In this document: one piece after another, positions 1 through 9,837 of the stretch
Position numbering within the stretch: position 1 is the stretch's first letter
Layout of the letters: each line of letters begins with the position of its first letter
Made by a program: the position numbers and the translations under genes
Assembly (NCBI GenBank): GCA_002286715.1
Contig: NSJX01000024.1
Location: 310,001-374,000, forward strand
Reading direction: 5' to 3'
DNA: 64,000 nt
Origin: Dentipellis sp. KUC8613
Lineage: Eukaryota; Basidiomycota; Agaricomycetes; Russulales; Hericiaceae
The notes under the pieces: model-generated
Databases searched by the model: none
Told to the model about the DNA's origin: nothing
The model's input: only the letters and a program-made list of their open reading frames with translations

Positions 1-792
1 TTGACCTGACGCGCAACATCCGCGAGCGTCACAACCTCTCGCTGAAGGTAAGCCTCCTTGCTCGTAATGCTATTTACACCCATCTCATGTTCTCCCTAGA
101 CGCCTCTCAAAGAGCTTCTGGTCTTCCACGCCGACCAGGAGTACTTGGATGACGTCCGGTCCCTCGAGCGCTACATCATGTCCGAGCTGAATGTCCGCGA
201 CGTCATCTTCACATCAGACGAGCAGCAATCCGGCGTGCGCTACCGCGCCGTCGCGGACTGGGCCGTCCTCGGCCGCAAGCTCCGCGGGAACCTCAAGATC
301 GTGAAGGAGGCACTGCCGAAACTCTCGAGCGACGAGGTAAAGAAGTATACCGAATCTGGACACATCACTGTCGCGGGCATCGAGCTCGTACCGGGAGACC
401 TCACCGTCCAGCGCTACATCGAGCTGCCTCCGGGCACCGAACAGCAATATGCGACGCACACCGACAACGACGCCGTGGTGCGGCTCGACGTGCAGATCCA
501 TCCCGAGCTGGCAAGCGAATATCTGGCTCGCGAGTTCATCAACCGTGTCCAGAAGCTGCGGAAAAAGGCGGGCCTGCAGGCGACGGACGATGTGTTCATC
601 TTCCACAGCTTCGAAGAGGGCTCTGGCGAGGAACTCCTGGAGGCCATGTCGACGCATGCCGAGGTCATCGCGAAGACCGTTGGGACTGCACCTGTAGATG
701 CAAGCAAACGCAAAGAGGGTGGGCAGCTTCTTATCGAGGAGGAGCAAGAGGTGTCAGAAGTCAAGTTCGTGCTCTCGCTGGTGAGGCCATAA
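1..792 (+). CDS. ILS1: Isoleucyl-tRNA synthetase, cytosolic, C-terminal end (partial)
   Basis: This is the 3' end of a class I aminoacyl-tRNA synthetase that charges tRNA-Ile in the cytosol; the catalytic domain lies outside the window. The frame is open from base 3 (DLTRNIRERHNLSLK), followed by a 52-nt GT-AG intron at 48-99. The last exon (100-792) resumes TPLKELLVFHADQEYLDDV and encodes the typical eukaryotic IleRS tail, with VKYRAVADW-like (here VRYRAVADWAVLGRKL) and HPELASEYLAREFINRVQKLRKKAGL segments before the stop at 790-792. It is recognised by similarity to the C-terminal domain of eukaryotic cytosolic IleRS. The gene converges on SNU23, with only 144 bp between the two stops. Confidence in the family is high; the start is not visible. 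Confidence 0.9.
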
Positions 793-936
793 AGACGCAA
801 GGAAATTGGGGTATCTGTACAAGGGGAAGAACCGCGAAGATAAAAGCAGATGTAGTAATACAGTGTTGTGATCTAGATAGAATACATACAGTCCGTGTCC
901 ACGACCCAGAGATGAAAGCAGTAGTGGGGTCGTGAG

Positions 937-1721
937 TCACTTCTTCGACGACCCGAATCCGCTGAAGCCCATCATGCCCATCATCTCGGTGTCCTGCTCC
1001 ATCGGTGTATCCTGGGCAAGCGCAAGACGCGCCTTTTCTCGTTCTGCCTTCTTCTGTTCCTTCTTCTCGCGCCGTATTGCGAGCTCCTTCTCGCGGATCT
1101 CGTCCAGCCGTTGTTTGAAATCGAAGGATTTCTTATTGGACGCTTCTTTCGTCCTCTCTCGGAGTAGAGCAATGCGGGCTCGCACTTGCTCGACTGTCGA
1201 GCGCTCTATTCGTGTTGTTTGACCGAGAGCACGCAAGTCTATGGCACACGAATTCGGTGAGTGGGGGGAGGGATATAGTACTGCAGTTTCGAACGTACGC
1301 GCTCGACCGTTGATATGATCCAAGTATCCAACACTGTCCTTGTACGTCCTATTGCACGTCTCGCAGAAGAACCCAGGCTGTCCAGCACCTCGCCCGCCCG
1401 GGTTCTGCACCACCATGGTCTTTCCGAGATTCTTGTCCAATTCCAAGTCATGCTCTCTCCTCTTCATAAGCTCCGTGGGCTTAGGCAGATCCATCCTCTT
1501 TCCCTTGATTGGCTTCTTCCCTGAACTTTCATGTCAGAACGAAGAATAGTAAGGTGAATGGCCAACTCACCTTGCTTTAAACGTTCCTCATTCTCTTTCA
1601 TGCGCTCGCGCTCCTCTTCTTCCCTCTTCTTCGCCTTCTCGGCATATTCTGCCTTGTCCCATTTTCGCCGGAAGTCAGTGTCGCCGGCTTTGTTGCCGTA
1701 TGCGCCAGCTTTGTCTGCCAT
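937..1721 (-). CDS. SNU23: U4/U6.U5 tri-snRNP component Snu23 (ZMAT2-like C2H2 zinc finger)
   Basis: This is a spliceosomal protein of the U4/U6.U5 tri-snRNP and B complex. It has three exons: 1571-1721, 1299-1520 and 937-1238, with introns of 50 and 60 nt, giving 224 residues. The N-terminus has the family signature DFRRKWDKAEYAEKA. The middle has one matrin-type C2H2 finger (FFCETCNRTYKDSVGYLDHINGRAH), whose last His is completed by the second splice. Then follow RIERSTVEQVR, a highly charged helix, and the family C-terminus MMGFSGFGSSKK, which matches the end of human ZMAT2. The ATG at 1719-1721 opens MADKAGAYGNK directly before the conserved block. Length and domain order are normal for the family. 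Confidence 0.93.
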
Positions 1722-2040
1722 GGTTGAGACGAGGGGGAGATAGTGGTCACGGTTTGTGGCTGAGTAAAGTCGCGTCTTGCAAGCGACGCTCAACACATCT
1801 GGTAAGCTTACCTCTTGACATCATCTGGCGCACTGGCATCCGGTCATCCTTGCTTTACCACTGTTTCGTGTACTGTGCGTCGGTGTCAGACAGACGACCG
1901 TCGCGATGGTCCTACGCGGGTGCCCTGGTCTAAAATCCTTGTTCGGGTGGCCTGTCCCCGTTTCTAATGGGGCACTCTTGTATTCCGCCGACTTCTCTGT
2001 CTCACGATTAACCTCCAGGTCCCGGCTGCTTAGGGCGGTA
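1722..2040. other. Intergenic between SNU23 and family gene A
   Basis: This stretch holds the SNU23 promoter (minus strand) and the distal upstream region of gene A. No convincing coding exon, RNA gene or repeat was seen; the short ORFs present have no recognisable protein features. Confidence 0.5.
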
Positions 2041-2427
2041 TCTATGGGCACTCAATTGTGCTGCCTGACTCTCTACAGCGCGACTCTCCCTCATTTGTTC
2101 CGAATGCAGATCCGTCGTCGGTTTCGCACAGCCACCTTATACCTCTGCCCGGCACGCGACCACCGTGGACTGCCATTCTGGCGGACGCCTTGTTGTTCTT
2201 CGCCAAGATCCCGATGATGAAGGCGCCAGACTTTGAGATAGGCGCTGCAGCACTACGTCCAAGCATCTCACCGGCACATGGCACAAATGTACGTTTCCAT
2301 CCACAGAACAATAACCTGCGTGAAATTCGGGTCCGTGCCTCGCTCTATCTTCGTTGCGATGACTTCTGGAATACAAGGCAGATGCATCCTAGGATTTGAT
2401 TTGGGAGGCGTCTGGCAGGTATAAAAG
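2041..2427 (+). promoter_or_regulatory. Promoter of gene A, homologous to the gene D promoter
   Basis: The TATA box TATAAAAG lies at 2420-2427, 98 nt before the ATG. From 2041 the sequence is collinear with 40323-40707 upstream of gene D. Shared landmarks are TCTATGG..CAATTGTG (2041 and 40323), CACGCGAC (2153 and 40423), TTGTTGTTCTTC (about 2190 and 40461) and GGAATACAAGG (2368 and 40640). Offsets from the first landmark agree within about 12 bp throughout. Confidence 0.75.
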
Positions 2428-2524
2428 GCCGCCTCCATCCCAGCCGAGGTCCCTCAAACCACGATTCAGTCCCACACTCGCATCCCACATTTCAGTGTCA
2501 CTCACCTCTGACTCTCATACTCCA

Positions 2525-3584
2525 ATGGCTCAGAATATGGATTCCGTTGACTCTTCCAAGCATAACACCGCTCCTGCCATGGACGCCGAAGCGGTGGCTC
2601 GCGCCATTCAAGACGCCGTGGCTCCCCTTCGACTCCGCATAGAAGAGCAACAGGCCCTCATCGTAACTCTTCAGACCACGACCCTGGAGCTACAACAAAA
2701 TTTCGACCGGCACATGTAGGTTCTCTTCCATTTCTTATATCGTTTCATGATCTTACCTTCAAGGGGTGTTCAGTCAGGAAATGCACCGAGGTCTTGCAGG
2801 TTCCAAGACCACATCAACAGACCCCGCTGCTCCGGACGCCGAAGTCTCTGCTGCTTCCTCGAAGTCAAGTCCCGCGCAACCTTCAGCATCGGCTGTTAAC
2901 GCTTCATCGCCCGTCAGCGTCGCATCCTCTGTCGCACTTACCTCTTCTGTCCCCTTAACACCCCCTCCGCGCAAGCCCTCAAGGGAGGCAGCTATCCGTT
3001 CCAGCACAGGGCTCACCATCCGAATTCCGCCGCCTGCTCGGCGTGTAACCCCCGCCGCGTCCTCGTCCAAGCCAGCTCCCGTCACTGTTCCGGCATCCTC
3101 CCAAATTTCGAAGGCGAACCCCGCTCTATCAGACCCAGCACCCGCTCCAGCTGCGGTAGCCGCGAGCGTCGGTCCGATACCGACGATCGTCATTATCTCG
3201 AGCCCATCGCTTCCTCCTTCTGAGGCCGACGCCGATGGGAGTCCCGATCCCGATGTCGCACCCGCCCCTCCCGTCGCGCCTGAGCTAGACGCCACAGCAA
3301 CAGAGGAACTTGATCTGACATATCCCAGCCCTGGGTCAGCATCGTCTACGGCCGCCGAGGACGCCGACCATGAGATGGAGGATTCCACCACTCCAATGTT
3401 GTCAGAGGGCGCCGGAAGCAGCCCGGTGAGCAAGAAGCGCGCCCGCGAAGAGGCTGCGGAGGAAGAGGCAAGGGACGGCTCGGAGAAGTCTGCGAAACGC
3501 CGCAAGGTTAAGCGCAAAAGCGTGAACAGCGACGCCCCGCGCCGCTCGGTGCGCGCTCGCAAGAGCCTCCGGAGCAGGCCTTGA
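2525..3584 (+). CDS. Unnamed low-complexity family, member A (333 aa)
   Basis: I do not recognise this protein, but it belongs to a five-member family in this window. Exon 1 (2525-2715) encodes 63 residues ending in a coiled-coil-like segment (DAVAPLRLRIEEQQALI). A 58-nt phase-2 intron (2716-2773, GTAGGT..TTCAG) joins ...FDRHI to QEMHRGLAGS. Exon 2 (2774-3584) is rich in Ala, Ser and Pro, contains EELDLTYPSPG, and ends in an acidic/basic tail with KKRAREEAAEEEA, KSAKRRKVKRKSV and RRSVRARKSLRSRP. The tail resembles a bipartite nuclear localisation signal, so a nuclear protein is inferred, not shown. The spliced frame is exactly 1002 nt. The long minus-strand ORF over exon 2 is a compositional shadow. 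Confidence 0.75.
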
Positions 3585-5126
3585 ATAACTGCAGCCCTAG
3601 TCGTCGCACATGAACATGCGTCGACGAAGTACATAACATACCCCGGGCACTAATCTCTTTATTAAAATTCTCAGTCTCGATCTCTCTCATCTTCATTATG
3701 TATTGCTGAGCATTCTCTCTGGACTTTACGGACTTACCCTCTGGACATTGCATTCATATATGTATCGTTAACTTATTGTAATTTATCGTAGAAAAGCTCC
3801 AAACCCGTCTCCTCTGCGCGGATTGAGAACAACTTCGCCCGCATTTGAGCTTGGAGGTCGCGGCGTGCTCATCGAGTCGCGCCGCCGCGGCGTCCACGTC
3901 GACCTAAAGGCCTTCCTTCCTCTTACACTCCACTGGCAGTTGGACAATCATCTCTTTCCGCTACCTGCTTCACTCCAAACAATCCTCACGACCCATGTTA
4001 TACCACCCCAACCACAAGAACGCTGTCGCGATGTAGCTCGACCCATTCGCCAACGACTTTCAGGCTCGTTCAGTCACTGCCGTCACCTCGACGACGTCGT
4101 TGGACGAGGGAACGGGAAAGGCAGCCGCTGTGGGCAGGATGGCCATCGACCCTCTGCAGGATCTGCGGTCTCGAGACAGATGGTGCGTTTCTTCCGTCGA
4201 GATAGGGCGACAGCGGCGCTAGGCTGGACAATAACGGCGACGCAACCTAGAGATAGCGCTACGGTACGCTGTCTCCCTTGCCTTTGCCCTTTTTTCGTGA
4301 GCTTGCACTACAGACAACCGATCATCGAAAAACGTGGCCAGCTTGGTGCTAGGCGTCGACCTTCATGGTCTTTCGCACCTCGCTACCAACCCAATTGTAT
4401 CACTCGCCTCTTGTTCTCGTGATCCCCCGCTGCCGTTTCTCCTCAAAGTCGTTTAGCTTGGATTTTCCGGCAGTCTTGCTAACGGATCATAATCAAAGTC
4501 GGCCAAATACTAAGGAGATCTTGTACTAGATTCAAGGCCTTACAAACAATAAGGCGAATCAAGTTTGCGAATATGACTATCTCAGATTTTATTGTATTCC
4601 TCTCGCCCTGTGGTGTTATTCCCATCCATTTGATCCCATCAAGTACACACTCTTGACCTTGCAGGGGACTTCCACATGCTATGTTATTGTTCTTCGTCAG
4701 AAGAACTGCTTTGCTGCGCTGCCTCGTGACCGCGCCCGAGTAAAGCAACTCCCTGCCAGCGTGTGAGTGCAAGTACTTTCCACCACTGACGCTTTTCCCT
4801 CTGAAAGCACCAACGCATCCTTGAAGACCGCCTGGAGCCAAGGCAGGCCGCGTAACGCACTTTCGCTTTGCGCATTTCGTCCTGCTTCGGAGATCCCTTC
4901 TTGTGCCGCGAACACAAGGCATACCATCCACGGAAAGCGTTCCTAGGATCGATCGCAAAGCCCGGGCGCTTAGGCTTTGCGCCTGCCATCTTGGGTACCA
5001 CATGGCACAAAGCCCTCCTCGTGTAGCAGGGCTTTGCGCTGCGCTTCTTGTTTTGGTCGCCGTGGTGAGAAGCCTACGGGTTCGAGCGCCAGGCAGGAGA
5101 CAAAAAGACATAAACAATGGGATGCC
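3585..5126. other. Intergenic: gene A 3' flank and gene B upstream region
   Basis: The first 200 bp after gene A are T-rich and contain CATTATGTATTG and GGACTTTACGGACTTACC, a pattern shared with the 3' flank of gene D. A 199-codon plus-strand ORF (3823-4422) has no recognisable protein features and was not called. From about 4700 to 5060 the core GCAAAGC or GCTTTGC recurs several times, for example CGCAAAGCCC near 4955, GGCTTTGCGCCTGCC near 4972 and GGGCTTTGCGC near 5030. Confidence 0.5.
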
Positions 5127-5134
5127 TATATAAG
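5127..5134 (+). promoter_or_regulatory. TATA box of gene B
   Basis: TATATAAG, within GCCTATATAAGACCTTCC, lies 84 nt before the gene B ATG. The flanking bases match the TATA context of the other four family members. Confidence 0.7.
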
Positions 5135-5217
5135 ACCTTCCTCGGAACCCACTGAGACTCATCGACTCACCCAGTCTTCCAGCGATCCATATTTCTACTA
5201 CTCTCAGAACTGTCATC

Positions 5218-6514
5218 ATGGCTTCTAACCCTCCCCCTCCCCCTCCCCTGGCCCCTTCGTTCGCAAAGAGCGATCCCGACGTCATGGCCCTCATCGAGCG
5301 TGCAGTAGCGACGGCGGTAGAACCGCTCATCGCTCGCATCAACGCTCAGGATAGAAAAATCGAGGAGTACAGGCGCCAGATACGGGACCAGTACACGAGC
5401 GCCGAGCAGTCCAAGGTCTACGTGTGCGTTGTCATTTCTATTCTGATTATCTGCGTGCCTCATGCGCAGAGGGGGTCGCAGTAACCAGGTGGCTACTGCG
5501 CTGAAGATGCGATTCGGCATCGATGTCGAGCGCGGCATTTCCAGCATAGGGCGGCCGAACAACTTCTTCGGCAGTGCCCTGCCTCTTCAGAGGCAAGTCG
5601 CCGCCCCTCAGGTGCCCGCCAACCGCGTGGCACCTGCTCAACCTCGAACCCAGCCCGTCGCCGGCGCCATCCCCCTCGCCACCCGTCTCCCGCAGACCCA
5701 CGCTCCCGCCCCCGTGCCTTCCTCGTCGCAGAAGGCCGCCCCATCAACCGTACCCGGCGACGCTCCCCCACCCTACACCGTTCTCCCCGACCCCGCCATG
5801 CCCCCCATTCCCGGTACATCGACTTCTGGCCCCGCCCGCGCAGGCCCACCGACCTTCACCCCCACGACCGCGCCCGGCCCGTCGACTCCCGCCCGCGCCG
5901 CCTCTGCCGTCCCTGCCACCGCCTACCCCCCCGCGTTCACAGCCCGCGACATGGCGGCGAAGCTGGTCCATTTCGAGAAGATCCTCGCCTTCTGCCACAT
6001 GGACCTCAACTCGCCGCACCGCGACGACACCGCGTTCCTCCACAGGTACCGGACCGCGTACGCCGCCGCCAACTCGCTCCCGCTCGGCAACCCCGGGCGC
6101 CGGATGTTCGACGACAAGTCGAACGGCATGCCCCAGGAGTGCCGCGAGATAATCAGGAAGGCGCTGGAGCAGGCGGGTAGGAGGGTGGAGCGCGCGGAGC
6201 GCAAGGAGCGCAAGGAGCGCAAGCGGCGCCGTGAAGACGAGGGCGAGCAGGCTGAGAAGGGCGCGGAGGGCACCAAGGCGAAGGGCGCGGAAGGCGCCAA
6301 GGCAGAGGGCGCGGAGGGCGCCAAGGCAGAGGGCGCGGAGGGCGCGGGCGAGGGGAAGGCGGAGGGCGGGTCGGAGGACGCGCGCCCTGAGAAGCGTCGC
6401 AAGATAGCGCCGCTTCCGGGCGCGAGCGCGGAAGGCAGCGGCAGCAGCAGCCCCAAGGGCGAGCGCCGCAGCAAGAGCAAGAGCAAGAGCCCAAGCCCGA
6501 GTCGCCGCGCGTGA
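5218..6514 (+). CDS. Unnamed low-complexity family, member B (416 aa)
   Basis: Unknown function. Exon 1 (5218-5423) encodes a Pro run and then a helical segment (TAVEPLIARINAQDRKI) that aligns with the first exon of member A. A 46-nt phase-2 intron (5424-5469, GTGCGT..GCGCAG) follows. Exon 2 (5470-6514) is Pro/Ala/Thr-rich, then has an ordered-looking stretch of about 100 residues around ARDMAAKLVHFEKILAFC and RRMFDDKSNGMPQECREI. A very basic helix (ERKERKERKRRREDE), an 8-residue repeat of EGAEGAKA type and a tail with EKRRKIAPL and an SRS-like KSKSKSPSPSRRA end follow. The spliced length is 1251 nt, in frame. The basic tail suggests a nuclear location (inference). The ordered segment is the best part for a structural search. 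Confidence 0.75.
6256..6350 (+). repeat. 24-bp tandem repeat inside gene B
   Basis: About four copies of a 24-bp unit (6256-6279, 6280-6303, 6304-6327 and a partial 6328-6350), encoding EGAEGAKA-like octapeptides. Copies differ at a few positions. The unit is a multiple of three, so length changes keep the frame. Confidence 0.85.
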
Positions 6515-6815
6515 GTGGGCGGAGGTGGGTGGGAGCAGAGCAGGTGTGCTCTGAAGAATCAGTAGTGCCTCGGTTTCTTTTTTCTTTCCTCATCATCATT
6601 TCTATCTCACATCATTTCATATCACTATCTCTCACATTATGTATCACTACCAAGGACTTCACAACGAACATTGCCGTGTATTGCTAGATACACTACCTAC
6701 ATGCTATGTATTACTACTAACAACAGAATCATAACAAAAAGTTGCGGGAAAGGCTTCAATGCAGAAGAGTGTGCTCCAAGAAAGTATATCAGCGCGTGTT
6801 TGCTGGCATGCTTGT
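6515..6815. other. Convergent 3' region of gene B and the methyltransferase
   Basis: T-rich and C/T-rich after gene B, with ATTATGTATCACTACC and AAGGACTTCAC, resembling the 3' flanks of the other family members. No gene seen. Confidence 0.5.
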
Positions 6816-8528
6816 TCAATCTTTACGCTTGAAAAGATAGTGCCCGACGCCCCACCTGTATAAGATCAGCCCTATAAGTTGGGACTACGTACGGGCTACG
6901 CGATGCTTACTCTTGCCCATCGTTGAAAGCAAATAACTCCGCGCATGCCATGAAGAATACTCTGAACCTATAATCGAACTGATTTGAGCTCGAGCCCTGC
7001 ATCCAGCTCCAGAAACGAGGGTACCGAAAGAACGCCTTGCGGCCCTCGCCGCTCTGCCCTTTCTTCGCCGCGTCGCGCTCGAGTTCGCGCAGGCCAGCGG
7101 CAGCGTTCGCGTCCTGCCGCTTCAGCCAGTCTTCGAGCGTATGCGCGTAGTGGGTTCCAGGGAGGTACGACGCGTTGACTAGCGCTAGATCGTTCTGGTA
7201 GTAGAGCAACAAGTCATGCGAGGGCATCGTCCCGCCTACATGTCCGGTACGTCGGTGTAAGCATACATGCTGCATTCTGCGATAGTGATCGTGAATTGCC
7301 TACCGGAGAAGAAGGTCTGCGCCATCCAGCTTCCGTCATCCTCGAAATCGTATGGTGTGGTCTTGTGGCAGAAGATGTGCACGAAGAGCAGCGCGGGGTC
7401 GGGGTCCTCGTCCTCGGGCCCTGGGGTTGCGGCGGAGTCGCCGTTGAGGTTCAGATCCTTCGGACGTGCGGAAGGCCGAAGCCAAGTGGAGACCTTGCGC
7501 AGGAGAAGCTCGTAGTTCTTCATATGTTCGAACATCTGTTTAGATGCCGCTCAATGATTGGGAAGTGATTCTAGTAATGCACCATGGAACACGGACCTCA
7601 ATGGAGAGGATACGGTCAAATCTGAGGACAACGATGTAATTTAGCCACGGTATCCTCTTGGTACGGCGGCATGCGATTAACTTACGGTTCGCAGTCGAGA
7701 AAATCAATGTTGTTGACGTCCGCGGTGATAATCTGAAACATGAGGGTGAATAAATACACTGAAATGAGATGCCCGGACTAACTGACCTTGACATTCTGAA
7801 GCCCACGTTTCTTGGCCTGTGCATCGATATATAACTTCTGCGTGGCCGAGTTGGACAGGCCAATGATGTGCGACTGGGGGTATTTCTGGACGCCGGACTG
7901 TCAATTGTGGCGTTCATGAGGGCGGACTGATCGCTGACCTGAGCGAGATACAAGGACAGGCTTCCCCAACCTAATATGTGTTAGGAAATAGCTGAGACGG
8001 ATACGGAAGGCAATGAGGAAACGCACCACAACCTAGATCCAGGACGTATTGGCCGTCCTTCAGCTTGGCTTGCTTGCAGTAGCTCTCCATCATGAGGACT
8101 TCCGCCTCCTCGAGCGACTCTTTGCCCGTCGGATACAGGCAAGACGAGTACTTCGCGTACGGCCCGAGGCAGGACAGGATGAACTCGGTCGACACCTGCG
8201 CTGCACGTCGCACGCAAGATATTTGCGCATAACTAACATACACACCTCATAGTGCTGTTCGTTCGCCTTCTCTGGTACGTCTGCGATAGTAGACCTCGCA
8301 CGAGATCGCGCTATCCAGTTCATTTTCGCGGCATGATTAGCTTCATATGAGCCATGGTCAATCTCGCGTAGACGCTGGCGTAACAGTGCGCGAATAGCGA
8401 TGCGAAGGGCAAAGTCCGGTATAAGGCCCTTGATAAACGAGTTCTAGTGTAAGCGAAGGCTATGTGGTAAACCAAGCGGCACTCACCTGGTCGAGGAGGC
8501 CGTAGCCGAACTGCAACGCGTGGTCCAT
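6816..8528 (-). CDS. SAM-dependent methyltransferase, CFA synthase/coclaurine N-methyltransferase-like
   Basis: This is a predicted S-adenosylmethionine-dependent methyltransferase of the cyclopropane-fatty-acid-synthase superfamily; the fungal substrate is unknown. The ATG at 8526-8528 opens MDHALQFGYGLLDQ, followed by several short introns. Landmarks in order: VSTEFILSCLGPYAKYSS and YPTGKESLEEAE, the SAM-binding glycine motif VLDLGCG (split by an intron), DFLDCEP..FDRILSIEMFEHMKNYE after a further splice, LLFVHIFCHKTTPYDFE, and the C-terminal FRVFFMACAELFAFNDGQ. The last exon (6816-6855) adds EWGVGHYLFKRKD, typical of the family, after a 55-nt intron; reading through that intron would stop early at 6907. 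Exon order is clear, but the middle splice sites were not all fixed to the base. The gene lies between family members B and C with no evident functional link. Confidence 0.82.
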
Positions 8529-9728
8529 GGAACGTCAGTGGTGATTGGGAAAGAGGAGTGAACGGAACGGAATGAGGTAAGGGCGACATATAAGGATCTG
8601 GGAAGTATGAAATATTGACAGGGCTTTGGCTATGGCTATTGACTAGCTAGTAGAATCAGTCGGGGAATTTGGCAAGACAAGCACTGAGAACGGTCGCCAG
8701 TGCGACGCGTCTCCGTGACGTCACCTGACTGACGCGACTCGACGTCCGGGGTCCTCGGCGCACGCGTTTGTAACAGGCCTCCTCGTCGACTTCAACTCGA
8801 CAACCACCCTACAGGCATCAAGCTGTCTTCTATCGTCACAACTTCGTCACGCCAGCATATTACTCTTCTCTTACAATAGATACGCTATGGAGGAAAAATG
8901 AACGTACTTTCAGCAGTAACAGCTCAAGGAACCCCTTCAACAAGCTGGAGACACAACTTGACAATCTATGGCCTGGTTTCAGCGACGACCGCGGAGAATA
9001 GCTTTCCTGGATTACATCGAAGGACTACAAGAACAAGCTCCACATCGCTCATGCGAAATTTTGCTTGTCATCACAGACGGCGCCTCCAGTCACTTTTCCC
9101 TTCGCAGGGACTATCAACGTCTTCGCCCATATACAGACAAGGCAGACAAGGCGGCGCTAACTGCAGCGACATCCTCCGGCATTCCCAAATCGGCTGCCTT
9201 TGTGTTGTTTACAGGGCCCGTCTCGTTATCGATATCAGTCCATGGTCAAGTACGAGTACTTCAGCAGACTATCGTGCTGGATCAGACGGACGGCTTTCGC
9301 GACAATAAGATGACTTGAGCCTGTATCTGCGACACATCTTACTAAACTTATTGTACTCGCAAGGCTTCTCTCAGGTGATCCTCCACTTATTTCGAACATT
9401 GATCCGCCGCCGCCATCACAGCCATGTAGGGCTTTGCGTAGGCGCTTGCTGTAGCACGCGCCCAAATCGGTGAGTGTCTTGTTGTTCTTCGTTGTGATGG
9501 AGGCGTCTCCTCAACGCCTTGCGTTTTTGAAATACCCGCAAGCGTAGTAACACGTGGCCGAAAGCGCATGCTGCTACGTGCGAGACAATAACACGCCCTG
9601 GCCGCCATATGGAATCAGGGCTTTGCTGACCGGATAGCGCCCGCGGGTCGTACTCGACTTCCGGATTTGGAGTGCTTTCTTTTGTTTTACAGCATATGCC
9701 AAAGCCCGACGCCTCACAGGATTGCAGG
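8529..9728. other. Intergenic between methyltransferase and gene C
   Basis: Holds the methyltransferase promoter and the gene C upstream region. A 116-codon ATG ORF (8968-9318, reading FLDYIEGLQEQAPHRSCEIL) lies here but has an in-frame stop immediately upstream and no recognised domain, so it was not called. GCTTTGC-core sites recur before gene C: GGGCTTTGCG near 9428, GGGCTTTGCTG near 9607 and CCAAAGCCCG near 9699. Confidence 0.45.
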
Positions 9729-9736
9729 TATAAAGG
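9729..9736 (+). promoter_or_regulatory. TATA box of gene C
   Basis: TATAAAGG in GCAGGTATAAAGGTCTGCG, 102 nt before the ATG. The GCAGG prefix is shared with genes A and D. Confidence 0.7.
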
Positions 9737-9837
9737 TCTGCGTGTCCTTGGGTCGAACCCCACCAACGAGAGTCCTACCACCATCTCAACTGTTATCGCA
9801 TCCTATCCTCGCATCGTCCTACTCTACTTGCAAAAAC

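Noticed and set aside
2774..3634. 286-codon ORF on the minus strand over gene A exon 2
   Set aside because: It mirrors the Ala/Ser/Pro codons of gene A; the plus strand has start, TATA box, intron and family resemblance.
3823..4422. 199-codon plus ORF after gene A
   Set aside because: Arg/His-rich random-looking translation, no domain or splice support; could be tested by RNA-seq.
4479..5342. 287-codon minus ORF across the gene B promoter
   Set aside because: No recognisable domain, and it overlaps the gene B promoter and first exon.
8968..9318. 116-codon ORF before gene C
   Set aside because: In-frame stop directly upstream, no homology recognised. Kept out although its composition is protein-like.
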